From Serratia sp. FDAARGOS_506 (GTDB taxonomy: Bacteria > Pseudomonadota > Gammaproteobacteria > Enterobacterales > Enterobacteriaceae): a DNA stretch of 64,000 nt. Below the pieces are notes generated by a model. The model ran no database searches and was not told the DNA's origin. It saw nothing but the letters and a program-made list of their open reading frames with translations. Shown in pieces: positions 1-8,979 of this stretch. The stretch is from contig NZ_CP033831.1 in the NCBI RefSeq assembly GCF_003812745.1, forward strand, positions 1,550,001 to 1,614,000. Direction: 5' to 3'. Within the stretch, counting starts at the first letter, position 1, and each line of letters opens with the position of its first letter. The position numbers and the translations under genes are program-made.

Positions 1-779
1 GCGCACTGGGGCCGGAGCCGATGGCCGCCGCCTATGTGCAGCCATCCCGCCGCCCGACCGACGGCCGCTACGGCGAAAACCCGAATCGTCTCCAGCACTA
101 CTACCAGTTCCAGGTGGTGATTAAGCCGTCGCCGGACAACATTCAGGAACTCTACCTGGGCTCGCTGAAAGAGCTGGGTCTGGATCCGACCATCCACGAC
201 ATTCGGTTCGTGGAAGACAACTGGGAAAACCCGACGCTCGGCGCCTGGGGCCTGGGTTGGGAAGTGTGGCTGAACGGCATGGAAGTGACGCAGTTCACCT
301 ACTTCCAGCAGGTCGGCGGCCTGGAGTGCAAGCCGGTGACCGGCGAGATCACCTACGGTCTGGAGCGTCTGGCGATGTACATCCAGGGCGTGGACAGCGT
401 GTACGATCTGGTGTGGAGCAACGGCCCGCTGGGCGTTACCACCTACGGCGACGTGTTCCACCAGAACGAAGTGGAGCAGTCCACCTACAACTTCGAATAC
501 GCCGACGTCGACTTCCTGTTCTCCTGCTTCGAGCAGTACGAGAAAGAAGCCCAATCGCTGCTGGCGCTGGAAAAACCGCTGCCGCTGCCGGCCTACGAAC
601 GCATCCTGAAGGCGGGCCATACCTTCAACCTGCTGGACGCGCGCAAGGCGATTTCGGTGACCGAGCGCCAACGTTACATTCTGCGCATCCGCACGCTGAC
701 CAAAGCCGTTGCCGAAGCCTACTACGCTTCCCGCGAAGCGCTGGGCTTCCCGATGTGCAACAAGAAGAACGAGAACTAA
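1..779 (+). CDS. glyQ: Glycine--tRNA ligase alpha subunit (5' end outside window)
   Basis: Alpha subunit of the alpha2beta2 glycyl-tRNA synthetase, which holds the glycine and ATP site and charges tRNA-Gly in the cytoplasm. The reading frame is already open at the window edge, and the ATG at 21 lies inside a conserved segment ([20 protein letters not shown]), so the true start is upstream. About 258 residues are visible of a family length near 300. Motifs such as [18 protein letters not shown] match the family. glyS follows after 9 nt, as in other enterobacteria, so the two are co-transcribed. Assignment is secure; only the N-terminus is missing. Confidence 0.97.
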   Translation, partial: ALGPEPMAAAYVQPSRRPTDGRYGENPNRLQHYYQFQVVIKPSPDNIQELYLGSLKELGLDPTIHDIRFVEDNWENPTLGAWGLGWEVWLNGMEVTQFTYFQQVGGLECKPVTGEITYGLERLAMYIQGVDSVYDLVWSNGPLGVTTYGDVFHQNEVEQSTYNFEYADVDFLFSCFEQYEKEAQSLLALEKPLPLPAYERILKAGHTFNLLDARKAISVTERQRYILRIRTLTKAVAEAYYASREALGFPMCNKKNEN

Positions 780-788
780 GAGGCAGCC

Positions 789-2858
789 ATGACTCAACAG
801 ACTTTCCTGGTGGAAATCGGCACGGAAGAGCTGCCGCCGAAGGCTCTTCGTTCCCTGGCGGAATCTTTCGCCGCCAACTTCACCGCCGAGCTGGACAACG
901 CCGGCCTGGAACACGGTGACGTGAGCTGGTTCGCCGCACCGCGCCGCCTGGCGCTGAAAGTGGCCAACCTGAGCGCGGCACAGGCCGATCGCGAAATTGA
1001 AAAACGCGGCCCGGCGATCGCCCAGGCGTTCGACGCCGAAGGCAAACCGAGCAAAGCGGCCGAAGGCTGGGCGCGCGGCTGTGGCATCACCGTCGATCAG
1101 GCAGAACGCCTGGTGACCGACAAGGGCGAATGGTTGATGTATCGCGCCCACGTCAAAGGCCAGTCGGCACAGCAACTGCTGGCCGGCATGGTCAGCACCG
1201 CGCTGGCTAAGCTGCCGATTCCGAAACTGATGCGTTGGGGCGACTCCGACGTGCAGTTCGTGCGTCCGGTACACACCGTCACGATGCTGCTGGGCGCCGA
1301 TCTGATCCCGGGCACCGTGCTGGGCATCGCGTCTGCACGCACCGTGCGCGGCCACCGCTTCATGGGCGAAGCCGAGTTCACCCTCGACAACGCCGACCAA
1401 TATCCGCAGATCCTGCTGGAGCGCGGCAAAGTGGTCGCCGACTATGAAGCGCGTAAAGCCCTCATCAAGCGCGATGCCGAGCTGGCGGCGCAGAAGATTG
1501 GCGGCAAAGCCGATCTGAGCGACAGCCTGCTGGAAGAAGTGGCCTCGCTGGTGGAATGGCCGGTGGTACTGACCGCCAAATTCGAAGAGAAATTCCTGGC
1601 GGTGCCGGCGGAAGCGCTGGTCTACACCATGAAGGGCGATCAGAAGTATTTCCCGGTGTACGACGCCGCGGGCAAACTGCTGCCGAACTTTATCTTCGTG
1701 GCTAACATTGAGTCGAAAGACCCGCAGCAGATCATCTCCGGTAACGAGAAGGTGGTGCGTCCACGCCTGGCCGACGCCGAGTTCTTCTTCAACACTGACC
1801 GCAAAAAACGTCTGGAAGACAACCTGCCGCGCCTGGAAACCGTGCTGTTCCAACAGCAACTGGGTACCCTGCGCGACAAAACCGACCGCATTCAGGCGCT
1901 GGCGGGCTGGGTTGCCGGCCAGATCGGCGCCGACGTCAACCACGCTACCCGCGCGGGCCTGCTGTCGAAGTGCGACCTGATGACCAACATGGTGTTCGAA
2001 TTCACCGACACCCAGGGCGTGATGGGCATGCACTACGCACGCCACGACGGTGAGGCGGAAGACGTCGCCGTTGCGCTGAACGAACAGTATCAGCCACGCT
2101 ATGCCGGCGATGCGCTGCCGCAGTCGCTGGTGGCCTGCTCCCTGGCGATTGCCGACAAGATGGACACCCTGGCCGGCATCTTCGGCATCGGGCAGCATCC
2201 GAAAGGCGATAAAGACCCGTTCGCGCTGCGCCGCGCCGCGCTGGGCGTATTGCGCATCATCGTCGAGAAAAACCTGCCGCTGGATCTGCAGACCCTGACC
2301 GAAGAGGCCGTGCGCCTGTACGGCAGCAAGCTGACCAACGCCAAGGTGGTCGACGAGGTGGTGGAATTCATGCTGGGCCGCTTCCGCGCCTGGTATCAGG
2401 AAGAAGGGCACGCGGTCGATACCATTCAGGCGGTGCTGGCGCGCCGTCCGACCAAGCCGGCCGACTTCGACGCGCGCGTCAAGGCGGTGTCTCACTTCCG
2501 TACGCTGGAAGCGGCGGCGGCGCTGGCAGCGGCCAACAAACGCGTCTCCAACATCTTGGCCAAGTCTACCGAAACGCTGAACGACAGCGTGCGTGCCTCG
2601 GTGCTGAAGGACGCGGCGGAGATCCAGCTGGCGACTCATCTGGTGGTGCTGCGCGACAAGCTGCAGCCATACTTCGCGGCGGGCAACTACCAGGAAGCGC
2701 TGGTGGAGCTGGCTGCGCTGCGCGAGCCGGTGGATGCGTTCTTCGATAACGTGATGGTGATGGCGGACGATGCGGAAGTGCGCGTGAACCGCCTGACGCT
2801 GCTGAGCAAGCTGCGTGAACTGTTCCTGCAGGTGGCGGACATCTCCGTGCTGCAGTAA
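789..2858 (+). CDS. glyS: Glycine--tRNA ligase beta subunit
   Basis: Beta subunit (689 residues, the normal length) of glycyl-tRNA synthetase; it supplies tRNA recognition and is needed for aminoacylation by GlyQ. The N-terminus [20 protein letters not shown] is the family signature. An HD-like region around residues 370-470 and a C-terminal anticodon-binding-like segment can be followed. The ATG is preceded by an AGAGG-type ribosome site and lies 9 nt after the glyQ stop. An intrinsic terminator just downstream ends the glyQS operon. Confidence 0.97.
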   Translation: MTQQTFLVEIGTEELPPKALRSLAESFAANFTAELDNAGLEHGDVSWFAAPRRLALKVANLSAAQADREIEKRGPAIAQAFDAEGKPSKAAEGWARGCGITVDQAERLVTDKGEWLMYRAHVKGQSAQQLLAGMVSTALAKLPIPKLMRWGDSDVQFVRPVHTVTMLLGADLIPGTVLGIASARTVRGHRFMGEAEFTLDNADQYPQILLERGKVVADYEARKALIKRDAELAAQKIGGKADLSDSLLEEVASLVEWPVVLTAKFEEKFLAVPAEALVYTMKGDQKYFPVYDAAGKLLPNFIFVANIESKDPQQIISGNEKVVRPRLADAEFFFNTDRKKRLEDNLPRLETVLFQQQLGTLRDKTDRIQALAGWVAGQIGADVNHATRAGLLSKCDLMTNMVFEFTDTQGVMGMHYARHDGEAEDVAVALNEQYQPRYAGDALPQSLVACSLAIADKMDTLAGIFGIGQHPKGDKDPFALRRAALGVLRIIVEKNLPLDLQTLTEEAVRLYGSKLTNAKVVDEVVEFMLGRFRAWYQEEGHAVDTIQAVLARRPTKPADFDARVKAVSHFRTLEAAAALAAANKRVSNILAKSTETLNDSVRASVLKDAAEIQLATHLVVLRDKLQPYFAAGNYQEALVELAALREPVDAFFDNVMVMADDAEVRVNRLTLLSKLRELFLQVADISVLQ

Positions 2859-2874
2859 GCGATTCTCTGCTGTG

Positions 2875-2901
2875 AAAAGGCGCCTGCGGGCGCCTTTTTT
2901 T
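2875..2901 (+). terminator. Intrinsic terminator of glyQS
   Basis: A 10-bp perfect stem (AAAAGGCGCC / GGCGCCTTTT) with a TGCG loop is followed by a T run, 16 nt after the glyS stop codon. Confidence 0.9.
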
Positions 2902-2938
2902 ATTTCCGTTTCCTGGGCGCGAAGGCAAGGTCGCCTGG

Positions 2939-2996
2939 CGACTTGGGGGGCGACTTGGGGGGCGACTTGGGGGGCGACTTGGGGGGCGACTTGGGG
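2939..2996 (+). repeat. 12-bp G-rich tandem repeat, five copies
   Basis: The unit CGACTTGGGGGG starts at 2939, 2951, 2963, 2975 and 2987; the last copy is two bases short. Five runs of four to six G on the plus strand are separated by identical 6-nt CGACTT spacers, a pattern compatible with an intramolecular G-quadruplex. It lies in the 344-bp gap between the glyS terminator and yiaF. A frame through it would encode a Gly-Gly-Asp-Leu repeat, but that frame has no credible start and resembles nothing known. The rest of the gap shows no gene. Confidence 0.9.
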
Positions 2997-3167
2997 AAAT
3001 TGAAGCGTCCGGTCGCCGACGGCAATGAACCTCAGTGCGTTTTGCGCACGATTTTCAACCGCATCCGGCCGGGGCAATGCTCATCGCAAGCGGAATCGCG
3101 TATCGGAACGCCGCCAGTTGATCTATTCTTATAGGCGCACGGAGTGCGGAAAAAGGGGCGGAGTCCA

Positions 3168-3212
3168 ATGAAAAAGCAGGTTTATAACAGGAGTTATGTC
3201 ACATGGCGGTAG
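3168..3212 (+). CDS. Possible 14-residue leader ORF overlapping the yiaF start
   Basis: ATG at 3168 opens a 14-codon frame (MKKQVYNRSYVTWR) ending in TAG at 3210-3212, so it overlaps the first codons of yiaF by 10 nt in another frame. It is preceded by a strong ribosome-site-like GGGGCGGAG. This arrangement could couple translation to yiaF. It may also be chance, because yiaF has its own AGGAG at 3189-3193. Confidence 0.25.
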   Translation: MKKQVYNRSYVTWR

Positions 3213-3922
3213 GGATCCAGAGCAGAGGTTTCGCGCGTTGGTTGGCACCGGTATTGGCATTGTTGGTGGTCATGCAATTGACCGCCTGCGGCGATAAAGA
3301 GCCGGAACAGCGCAAAGCATTTATCGACTACTTACAGAATACCGTGATGCGCAGCGGGGCGAACATCCCCACGCTGAGCGAAGATCAGAAGCAGAAGTTC
3401 GGCAATTATGCCGGTGATTACGCGATTTTGGTCGGTTTTTCTCAGCAGTTGTCCAAGTCGGTCGGCGCCAGTCTGACGCCGGCGCTGGATCAGATTAACC
3501 AGATCCGCACCGCGCAGGATTACCTGAACAAACGCGATGCGCTGCAGCAATCGGTCGGGGCGTTGAACCTGCTGGGCCAGCAGATCCAGTCGGCCAAATC
3601 GCAAGCGGATACCGCCCGCGCGGCGCTGAAGCAGCCCGACGATCTGAAGGCGGTGTACAACCAGGCCTATGACAAGATCGTCACCGCACCGGCCAACGCC
3701 TTGATGCCGGCGATCCCGACTACCGCCAGCTTCGTGCAGGATCTGGTGCAGGTTGGCGATTTCCTGCAGAGCCAGGGCAATCAGGTCAGCTTTAATAACA
3801 ACGGCGTGCAGTTCCGCACTGCGCAGCAGGTGGCGCAGTACAACACCATGATGTCGAATCTGGTGGCCAAACAACAAAACCTGCTGAATGCGCAGAAAAC
3901 CATTCAAAGCGTGACGCAATAA
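3203..3922 (+). CDS. yiaF: DUF3053 lipoprotein YiaF
   Basis: Predicted membrane-anchored lipoprotein of 239 residues. An N-terminal hydrophobic segment (about residues 13-28) ends in the lipobox LTAC, so Cys 30 should be lipidated. The start MAVGIQS... aligns with E. coli YiaF, and AGGAG sits 9 nt upstream. The body (KAFIDYLQNTVMRSGANIPTL, then a long helical region) matches the DUF3053 family; its molecular function is unknown. A clear terminator follows. It lies alone between glyQS and the mannitol operon. Confidence 0.85.
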   Translation: MAVGIQSRGFARWLAPVLALLVVMQLTACGDKEPEQRKAFIDYLQNTVMRSGANIPTLSEDQKQKFGNYAGDYAILVGFSQQLSKSVGASLTPALDQINQIRTAQDYLNKRDALQQSVGALNLLGQQIQSAKSQADTARAALKQPDDLKAVYNQAYDKIVTAPANALMPAIPTTASFVQDLVQVGDFLQSQGNQVSFNNNGVQFRTAQQVAQYNTMMSNLVAKQQNLLNAQKTIQSVTQ

Positions 3923-3936
3923 CGCATACATGCACG

Positions 3937-3967
3937 AAACAGGCCGGCAAGGCCGGCCTGTTTTATT
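3937..3967 (+). terminator. Intrinsic terminator of yiaF
   Basis: A 12-bp perfect stem (AAACAGGCCGGC / GCCGGCCTGTTT) with a 3-nt loop, followed by TTATTT, 15 nt after the yiaF stop. Confidence 0.9.
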
Positions 3968-4153
3968 TCCCCTCAGCGTTTCCAATAGCTTGCTGGTTTA
4001 TTGCTCAGGCTTCTGTACTACACTTCAATTAATCCATTCATCAGGCAATGTAGTTTTCTTTCATTCATCACTTCGCTAGTTCCCGGTGGGATGAGTGCTC
4101 ACAGGGAAGATCAAACAGAGCGTCGCGATCGGGCGCTGCAGCTAAAAATAAAT

Positions 4154-4330
4154 TGTGATATTTGTCACAATTTAAAAACAAACCACCAAGTTAAAAATGT
4201 GACACGCATCACTTTATTGTGGATTTATAGGCGGTTTATTTCTCTCTGTGCTTTTTTTACACGCCATAAATGTGATCTTTATCACTATAAATGGTGGTTT
4301 GCTGGGGTGTTATATGTGACTTGTATCACA
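4154..4330 (+). promoter_or_regulatory. Array of four CRP-type sites upstream of mtlA
   Basis: Four TGTGA-N6-TCACa/t sites lie at 4154-4169 (both half-sites perfect), 4198-4213 (TCACT), 4271-4286 (TCACT) and 4315-4330 (both perfect). Centre-to-centre spacings are 44, 73 and 44 bp. The 540-bp gap 3923-4462 holds no gene and is AT-rich around these sites. The E. coli mtl promoter region is also known for several cAMP-CRP sites. The short open frame at 4001-4342 runs through the sites and is not considered coding. Confidence 0.85.
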
Positions 4331-4462
4331 AAAAATCCGTGAAGTTCGCGTGACAAAAACAGCGTGATAGAGTCCGTTTCGCATACAGCGGTAACACGGC
4401 TGGATCGTCACAACAATAATCACGCGCTCTATTGTCAGCGCGTAACAATAGGGGTGTGTTTT

Positions 4463-6382
4463 ATGTTTTCACCAGACATCAAGGTTAAAGTGCAAAACTT
4501 TGGCCGCTTCCTGAGCAACATGGTGATGCCCAACATCGGCGCCTTTATCGCCTGGGGGATTATCACCGCGCTATTCATTCCAACCGGCTGGCTGCCCAAT
4601 GAAACCTTAGCCAAGCTGGTCGGCCCGATGATCACCTACCTGCTGCCATTGCTGATCGGTTATACCGGCGGGCGGCTGGTGGGCGGCGATCGCGGCGGCG
4701 TGGTCGGCGCCATCACCACCATGGGCGTCATCGTCGGCGCCGACATGCCGATGTTCCTCGGCTCGATGATCGCCGGCCCGCTGGGCGGCTGGGCTATCAA
4801 GCATTTCGACCGCTGGGTGGACGGCAAGATCAAAAGCGGCTTTGAAATGCTGGTGAACAACTTCTCCGCCGGCATCATCGGCATGTTGCTGGCGATCCTG
4901 GCCTTCCTGGGCATCGGGCCGCTGGTGGAGGTGCTGTCCAAGCTGCTGGCGGCGGGCGTGCACGTGATGGTGAAAAACAACCTGTTGCCACTGGCGTCCA
5001 TTTTCGTTGAACCGGCGAAAATCCTGTTCCTGAACAACGCCATCAACCACGGCATCTTCTCGCCGCTGGGTATCCAGCAGGCCACGGAAGCCGGCAAATC
5101 GGTGTTCTTCCTGATCGAAGCCAACCCAGGCCCGGGCATGGGCGTACTGATGGCCTACATGTTCTTCGGCCGCGGCAGCGCCAAGCAATCCGCCGGCGGT
5201 GCGGCAATCATTCACTTCCTGGGCGGCATCCACGAAATCTACTTCCCTTACGTGCTGATGAACCCACGTCTGCTGCTGGCGGTGATCCTGGGCGGCATGA
5301 CCGGCGTTTTCACCCTGACGATGCTGAACGGCGGCCTGGTTTCTCCTGCTTCTCCGGGTTCGATCCTGGCGGTGCTGGCGATGACGCCGAAAGGTGCCTA
5401 CTTCGCCAACATTGCGGCGGTGTGCGCTGCTTTTGCCGTCTCCTTCGTGGTGTCCGCTTTCCTGCTGAAAACCTCCAAGGTGAAAGAGGATGACGATCTG
5501 GAAGCCGCAACCCGCCGCGTGCAGGAGATGAAATCGCAGTCCAAAGGCGGCGCAGCGGCGCCGGCATCGGTCGACGGCGATTTGAGCACCGTGCGCAAAA
5601 TCATCGTCGCCTGCGATGCGGGCATGGGCTCCAGCGCCATGGGCGCCGGGGTGCTGCGCAAGAAAGTGGCCGACGCCGGGCTGAAGAACATCTCGGTGAC
5701 CAACAGCGCCATCAACAGCCTGCCGGACGACGTGGATCTGGTGATCACCCACCGCGATCTGACCGAGCGCGCGATGCGCCACGCGCCGCAGGCCCAGCAC
5801 ATCTCGCTGACCAACTTCCTCGACAGCAAGCTGTACAGCGATCTGGTCGACCGTTTGGTGGCGGTCAACAAAACCACCGACAACCAGCAGAAGGTACTGG
5901 GCGCGCTGGACGACAGCTTCGAAGCCGGTGAGCCGAACCTGTTCAAGCTGAGCGAGAGCAACGTGTTCCTCAACCTGCAGGCCAGCGACAAAGAGCAGGC
6001 GATCCGTTTCGCCGGCGAGCAGCTGGTGAAAGGCGGCTACGTCGAGGCGGAGTACGTGCCGGCGATGCTGGAGCGCGAGAAACTCACCTCCACCTACTTG
6101 GGCGAGTCGATCGCCGTGCCGCACGGCACCATCGAGGCCAAGGACCGGGTGTTGCGCACCGGCGTGGTGTTCTGCCAGTACCCGCAGGGCGTGCGCTTCG
6201 GCGAGGAAGAGGATGAAGTGGCCCGCCTGGTGATCGGCATCGCCGCACGCAACAACGAGCATATCCAGGTGATCACCAGCCTGACCAACGCGCTGGATGA
6301 CGAGAGCGTGATTGAGCGGCTGGCGAATACCACCAGCGTGCAGGAAGTGCTGGACCTGCTCGGCGGCAAAAAAGCCGGATAA
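4463..6382 (+). CDS. mtlA: Mannitol-specific PTS enzyme IICBA
   Basis: Inner-membrane mannitol permease of the phosphotransferase system, which imports mannitol as mannitol 1-phosphate. From ATG 4463 (GGGG 11 nt upstream, N-terminus MFSPDIKVKVQNFGRFLSNM) it has 639 residues; E. coli MtlA has 637. Order is IIC (residues 1-340, several membrane helices), IIB with the phospho-cysteine Cys384 in VACDAGMGSS, and IIA with the phospho-histidine His554 in AVPHGT; both numbers equal the E. coli ones. An upstream in-frame start would add 33 residues with no family support. First gene of mtlADR, controlled by the CRP array and MtlR. Confidence 0.97.
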   Translation: MFSPDIKVKVQNFGRFLSNMVMPNIGAFIAWGIITALFIPTGWLPNETLAKLVGPMITYLLPLLIGYTGGRLVGGDRGGVVGAITTMGVIVGADMPMFLGSMIAGPLGGWAIKHFDRWVDGKIKSGFEMLVNNFSAGIIGMLLAILAFLGIGPLVEVLSKLLAAGVHVMVKNNLLPLASIFVEPAKILFLNNAINHGIFSPLGIQQATEAGKSVFFLIEANPGPGMGVLMAYMFFGRGSAKQSAGGAAIIHFLGGIHEIYFPYVLMNPRLLLAVILGGMTGVFTLTMLNGGLVSPASPGSILAVLAMTPKGAYFANIAAVCAAFAVSFVVSAFLLKTSKVKEDDDLEAATRRVQEMKSQSKGGAAAPASVDGDLSTVRKIIVACDAGMGSSAMGAGVLRKKVADAGLKNISVTNSAINSLPDDVDLVITHRDLTERAMRHAPQAQHISLTNFLDSKLYSDLVDRLVAVNKTTDNQQKVLGALDDSFEAGEPNLFKLSESNVFLNLQASDKEQAIRFAGEQLVKGGYVEAEYVPAMLEREKLTSTYLGESIAVPHGTIEAKDRVLRTGVVFCQYPQGVRFGEEEDEVARLVIGIAARNNEHIQVITSLTNALDDESVIERLANTTSVQEVLDLLGGKKAG

Positions 6383-6395
6383 CAGAATCATTTTA

Positions 6396-6419
6396 AAGGG
6401 TGCAGCTTGCTGCACCCTT
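6396..6419 (+). other. mtlA-mtlD intercistronic hairpin
   Basis: A perfect 11-bp inverted repeat (AAGGGTGCAGC / GCTGCACCCTT) with only two bases between the arms lies in the 58-nt gap between mtlA and mtlD. There is no U run, so an RNA-processing or 3'-stabilising role that sets mtlA and mtlD at different levels is more likely than full termination. Confidence 0.75.
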
Positions 6420-6440
6420 CGACATTAAGAAGGTAGAGTT

Positions 6441-7586
6441 ATGAAAGCATTACATTTTGGCGCAGGGAACATCGGCCGCGGTTTTATCGGCAAGCTGCTG
6501 GCGGACGCAGGGGTTGAGCTGACCTTCGCCGACGTCAATCAAACGGTGCTGGATTTGCTGAACAGCCGTAAAAGCTACGCGGTGCACGTGGTGGGCGAGC
6601 AAGAACGCGTGGAGAGCGTCAACAACGTCAGCGCCGTCAACAGCGGCAGCGAGGCGGCGGTGGCGCTGATCGCCGAGGCGGATCTGGTGACCACCGCCGT
6701 TGGCCCGCAAATTCTTGCCAAAATAGCCGGCACGATCGCTAAAGGGTTGGTGCTGCGTCATCAGCAGGGCAATGTGCAGCCGCTGAACATCATCGCCTGC
6801 GAGAATATGGTGCGCGGCACCAGCCAGCTGAAGCAGCATGTGTTCGCCGCGCTGCCGCAGGACGAGCAGGTATGGGTTGAGCAGCACGTCGGCTTTGTCG
6901 ATTCGGCGGTGGACCGCATCGTACCGCCGGCGGACAGCAGCGATCCGCTGGAAGTGACGGTGGAAACCTTCAGCGAATGGATCGTCGATCAGACCCAGTT
7001 CAAGGGGCAGCCTCCGGCGATCGCCGGCATGGAGCTGACCGACAACCTGATGGCGTTCGTCGAGCGCAAACTGTTCACCCTCAATACTGGCCACGCCATC
7101 ACCGCCTACCTCGGCCAACGGGCCGGGCTGCAAACCATTCGCGACGCCATTCTCGACCCGGCGATCCGCCGCGTGGTGAAAGGGGCGATGGAAGAGAGCG
7201 GCGCGGTGCTGATCAAGCGCTACGGCTTCGACGCCGACAAGCACGCCGCCTACATCAACAAAATCCTCGGCCGCTTCGAAAACCCGTATCTGCACGACGA
7301 CGTCGAGCGCGTGGGGCGCCAGCCGCTGCGCAAACTGAGCGCCGGCGATCGCTTGATCAAACCGCTGCTGGGCACGCTGGAATACGGCCTGCCGCACGCC
7401 AACCTGATTCAGGGCATCGCCGCCGCCATGAGTTACCGCAGCGAACAGGATCCGCAGGCGCAGGAGTTGGCAGAATTGCTGAACACGCTCGGGCCGAAAG
7501 CCGCGCTGGCGCAAATTTCCGGCCTGCCGGCGGAAAGCGAGGTTGTAGAAGAGGCCGTTGCTGTGTATAACGCCATGCACAAGTAG
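6441..7586 (+). CDS. mtlD: Mannitol-1-phosphate 5-dehydrogenase
   Basis: Cytoplasmic NAD-dependent enzyme that oxidises mannitol 1-phosphate to fructose 6-phosphate, the step after MtlA uptake. It has 381 residues, the usual length. The N-terminal nucleotide-binding motif is [12 protein letters not shown] (residues 6-17), and the segment [16 protein letters not shown] belongs to the polyol dehydrogenase catalytic domain. ATG 6441 is preceded by AGAAGG. Second gene of the mtl operon. Confidence 0.97.
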   Translation: MKALHFGAGNIGRGFIGKLLADAGVELTFADVNQTVLDLLNSRKSYAVHVVGEQERVESVNNVSAVNSGSEAAVALIAEADLVTTAVGPQILAKIAGTIAKGLVLRHQQGNVQPLNIIACENMVRGTSQLKQHVFAALPQDEQVWVEQHVGFVDSAVDRIVPPADSSDPLEVTVETFSEWIVDQTQFKGQPPAIAGMELTDNLMAFVERKLFTLNTGHAITAYLGQRAGLQTIRDAILDPAIRRVVKGAMEESGAVLIKRYGFDADKHAAYINKILGRFENPYLHDDVERVGRQPLRKLSAGDRLIKPLLGTLEYGLPHANLIQGIAAAMSYRSEQDPQAQELAELLNTLGPKAALAQISGLPAESEVVEEAVAVYNAMHK

Positions 7587-7593
7587 AATCGTG

Positions 7594-8232
7594 ATGATGA
7601 ACACCCGAGCGCAGCTTGCTGCGCTCCTGCAACCCGAGTTCGGCATCGACGGCCCTCCCCACGCCTTTCGAAAAGCGACGATGGAAGAAGCACAGGCATT
7701 TGAAAACCAGGTTCTGGAAAAGCTGAACGCGGGCAAAACGGTGCGCAGCTTCCTGATCGCAGCGGTAGAGCTGCTGGCGGAAGCGCTCAACGTGCTGGTG
7801 GTGCAGGTATTCCGCAAGGACGACTACGCGGTGAAATATGCCGTTGAACCGCTATTGTCCGGCAGCGGCCCGCTGGGGGAGCTGTCGGTGCGCCTGAAGC
7901 TGATGTACGGGCTGGGGGTGATTTCCCGCCACGAATATGAAGACGCCGAGCTGCTGATGGCGATGCGCGAAGAGCTGAACCACGATGGGTCGGAATACCG
8001 TTTCGTCGACGACGAAATCCTCGGGCCGTTCGGCGAGCTGCACTGCGTGGCCGCGCTGCCGCCGGTGCCGACCTTCCTGCAGCCGGGCGAGGCGGATGAA
8101 GCGCTGATCGCCATGCAGCGCCAGCGCTATCAGCAGATGGTGCGTTCCACCATGGTGCTGTCCATTACCGATCTGATCGCCGGCATCGGCGCCAAACAAC
8201 CTTCCCGACTCTCTCCTCTCGGCCGCGGCTAA
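7594..8232 (+). CDS. mtlR: Mannitol operon repressor
   Basis: MtlR family repressor of the mannitol operon, 212 residues from ATG 7594 (E. coli 195). The conserved core (AFENQVLEKLNAGKTVRSFL, then LNVLVVQVFRKDDYAVKYAV and REELNHDG) is clear. The start lies among GTG 7591, ATG 7594 and ATG 7597 with no strong ribosome site, 7 nt after mtlD, which suggests translational coupling. The C-terminal tail (AKQPSRLSPLGRG) diverges from the E. coli one, and the stop overlaps that of the convergent LysE gene. Confidence 0.93.
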   Translation: MMNTRAQLAALLQPEFGIDGPPHAFRKATMEEAQAFENQVLEKLNAGKTVRSFLIAAVELLAEALNVLVVQVFRKDDYAVKYAVEPLLSGSGPLGELSVRLKLMYGLGVISRHEYEDAELLMAMREELNHDGSEYRFVDDEILGPFGELHCVAALPPVPTFLQPGEADEALIAMQRQRYQQMVRSTMVLSITDLIAGIGAKQPSRLSPLGRG

Positions 8233-8837
8233 GCAAAGGCCGCGCGCCACTCGTCGAACAACAACCACAGCGCTGTGGCGGCCATCAGGCCGGACATCAC
8301 GCCGTTGAAGGCGCGCAGCTTCCAGGTGACCCGCAGCGCGTCGCGCAACCGGTCGCCCAGCACCGCCCACAGCAGCACGCATGGCAGGTTCAGCAGCGCG
8401 AAACCGGCGATGATCGACAGCGTATGGACGAAGGTGGCGCCTTCGCGCGGGGTGAACAGGATCGCCACGTTGATCACCATCAGCCAGGCTTTGGGGTTGA
8501 CCGCCTGAAACAGCGCGCCGTTGAGCAGGCTCATCGGCTGCGCCTGCTCTTTGGCGTCCGGCGAGGCCGCCTGGAACAGTTTCCAAGACAGCCACAGCAG
8601 GTAGGCGCAGCCGATCACTGCCAGCGGGAAGCGGATGACGCCGGCCCAGCTCAGCGCCAGCGCCAACAGCGGGATAATGATCGCCAGCTGCACCGCACAG
8701 CCGACGCAGATGCCGAACAACATCGGCAGGGTGCGGCGCAGGCCGAAGTTGACGCCCGACGAGGCCAACAGCAGGTTGTTGGGGCCGGGGGTAATCGACA
8801 TGACGGTGACGTAGCTGACAAAGGCGGAGTCCAACAT
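8229..8837 (-). CDS. LysE/RhtB family amino-acid exporter
   Basis: Small inner-membrane exporter of 202 residues with about six hydrophobic helices. The N-terminal signature SITPGPNNLLLASSGVNFG (residues 14-32) is typical of LysE/RhtB proteins, which export amino acids or homoserine-like compounds; the substrate cannot be read from the sequence. Its last bases overlap the end of mtlR in convergent orientation. It is divergent from the MocR-type regulator at 8980, its likely controller. Confidence 0.88.
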   Translation of the reverse strand: MLDSAFVSYVTVMSITPGPNNLLLASSGVNFGLRRTLPMLFGICVGCAVQLAIIIPLLALALSWAGVIRFPLAVIGCAYLLWLSWKLFQAASPDAKEQAQPMSLLNGALFQAVNPKAWLMVINVAILFTPREGATFVHTLSIIAGFALLNLPCVLLWAVLGDRLRDALRVTWKLRAFNGVMSGLMAATALWLLFDEWRAAFA

Positions 8838-8932
8838 GGCAGGTTCCTTGAAAATGACGGTAATAACGAGAGGATCAGCTTAATCGTTGCGATAGGATGG
8901 TGACAGAACCACAAATCGGATATTGTCATGGT

Positions 8933-8958
8933 TACAGTTGTGCAAAATGTAAACTGTA
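8933..8958 (+). promoter_or_regulatory. Inverted repeat in the lysE/mocR divergent promoter region
   Basis: TACAGTT at 8933-8939 and AACTGTA at 8952-8958 form a perfect 7-bp inverted repeat with a 12-nt spacer, 21 bp before the regulator start. A plausible operator for the MocR-type protein next to it. The wider 142-bp gap also carries the lysE promoter. Confidence 0.5.
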
Positions 8959-8979
8959 CCCATTGCCTGGAGAGAAACT

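Noticed and set aside
2939-2996. CRISPR-like array
   Set aside because: The unit is 12 bp with no variable spacers and no cas genes; it is a simple tandem repeat.
4001-4342. 113-codon frame before mtlA
   Set aside because: It runs through four CRP sites in AT-rich promoter DNA, has no ribosome site and no family match.
4607-6415. Long open frame opposite mtlA
   Set aside because: Same shadow effect; mtlA is fully supported by domain order and active-site residues.
6396-6419. Hairpin between mtlA and mtlD as a true terminator
   Set aside because: There is no U run, and mtlD must be expressed with mtlA; a processing or stability role is more likely.
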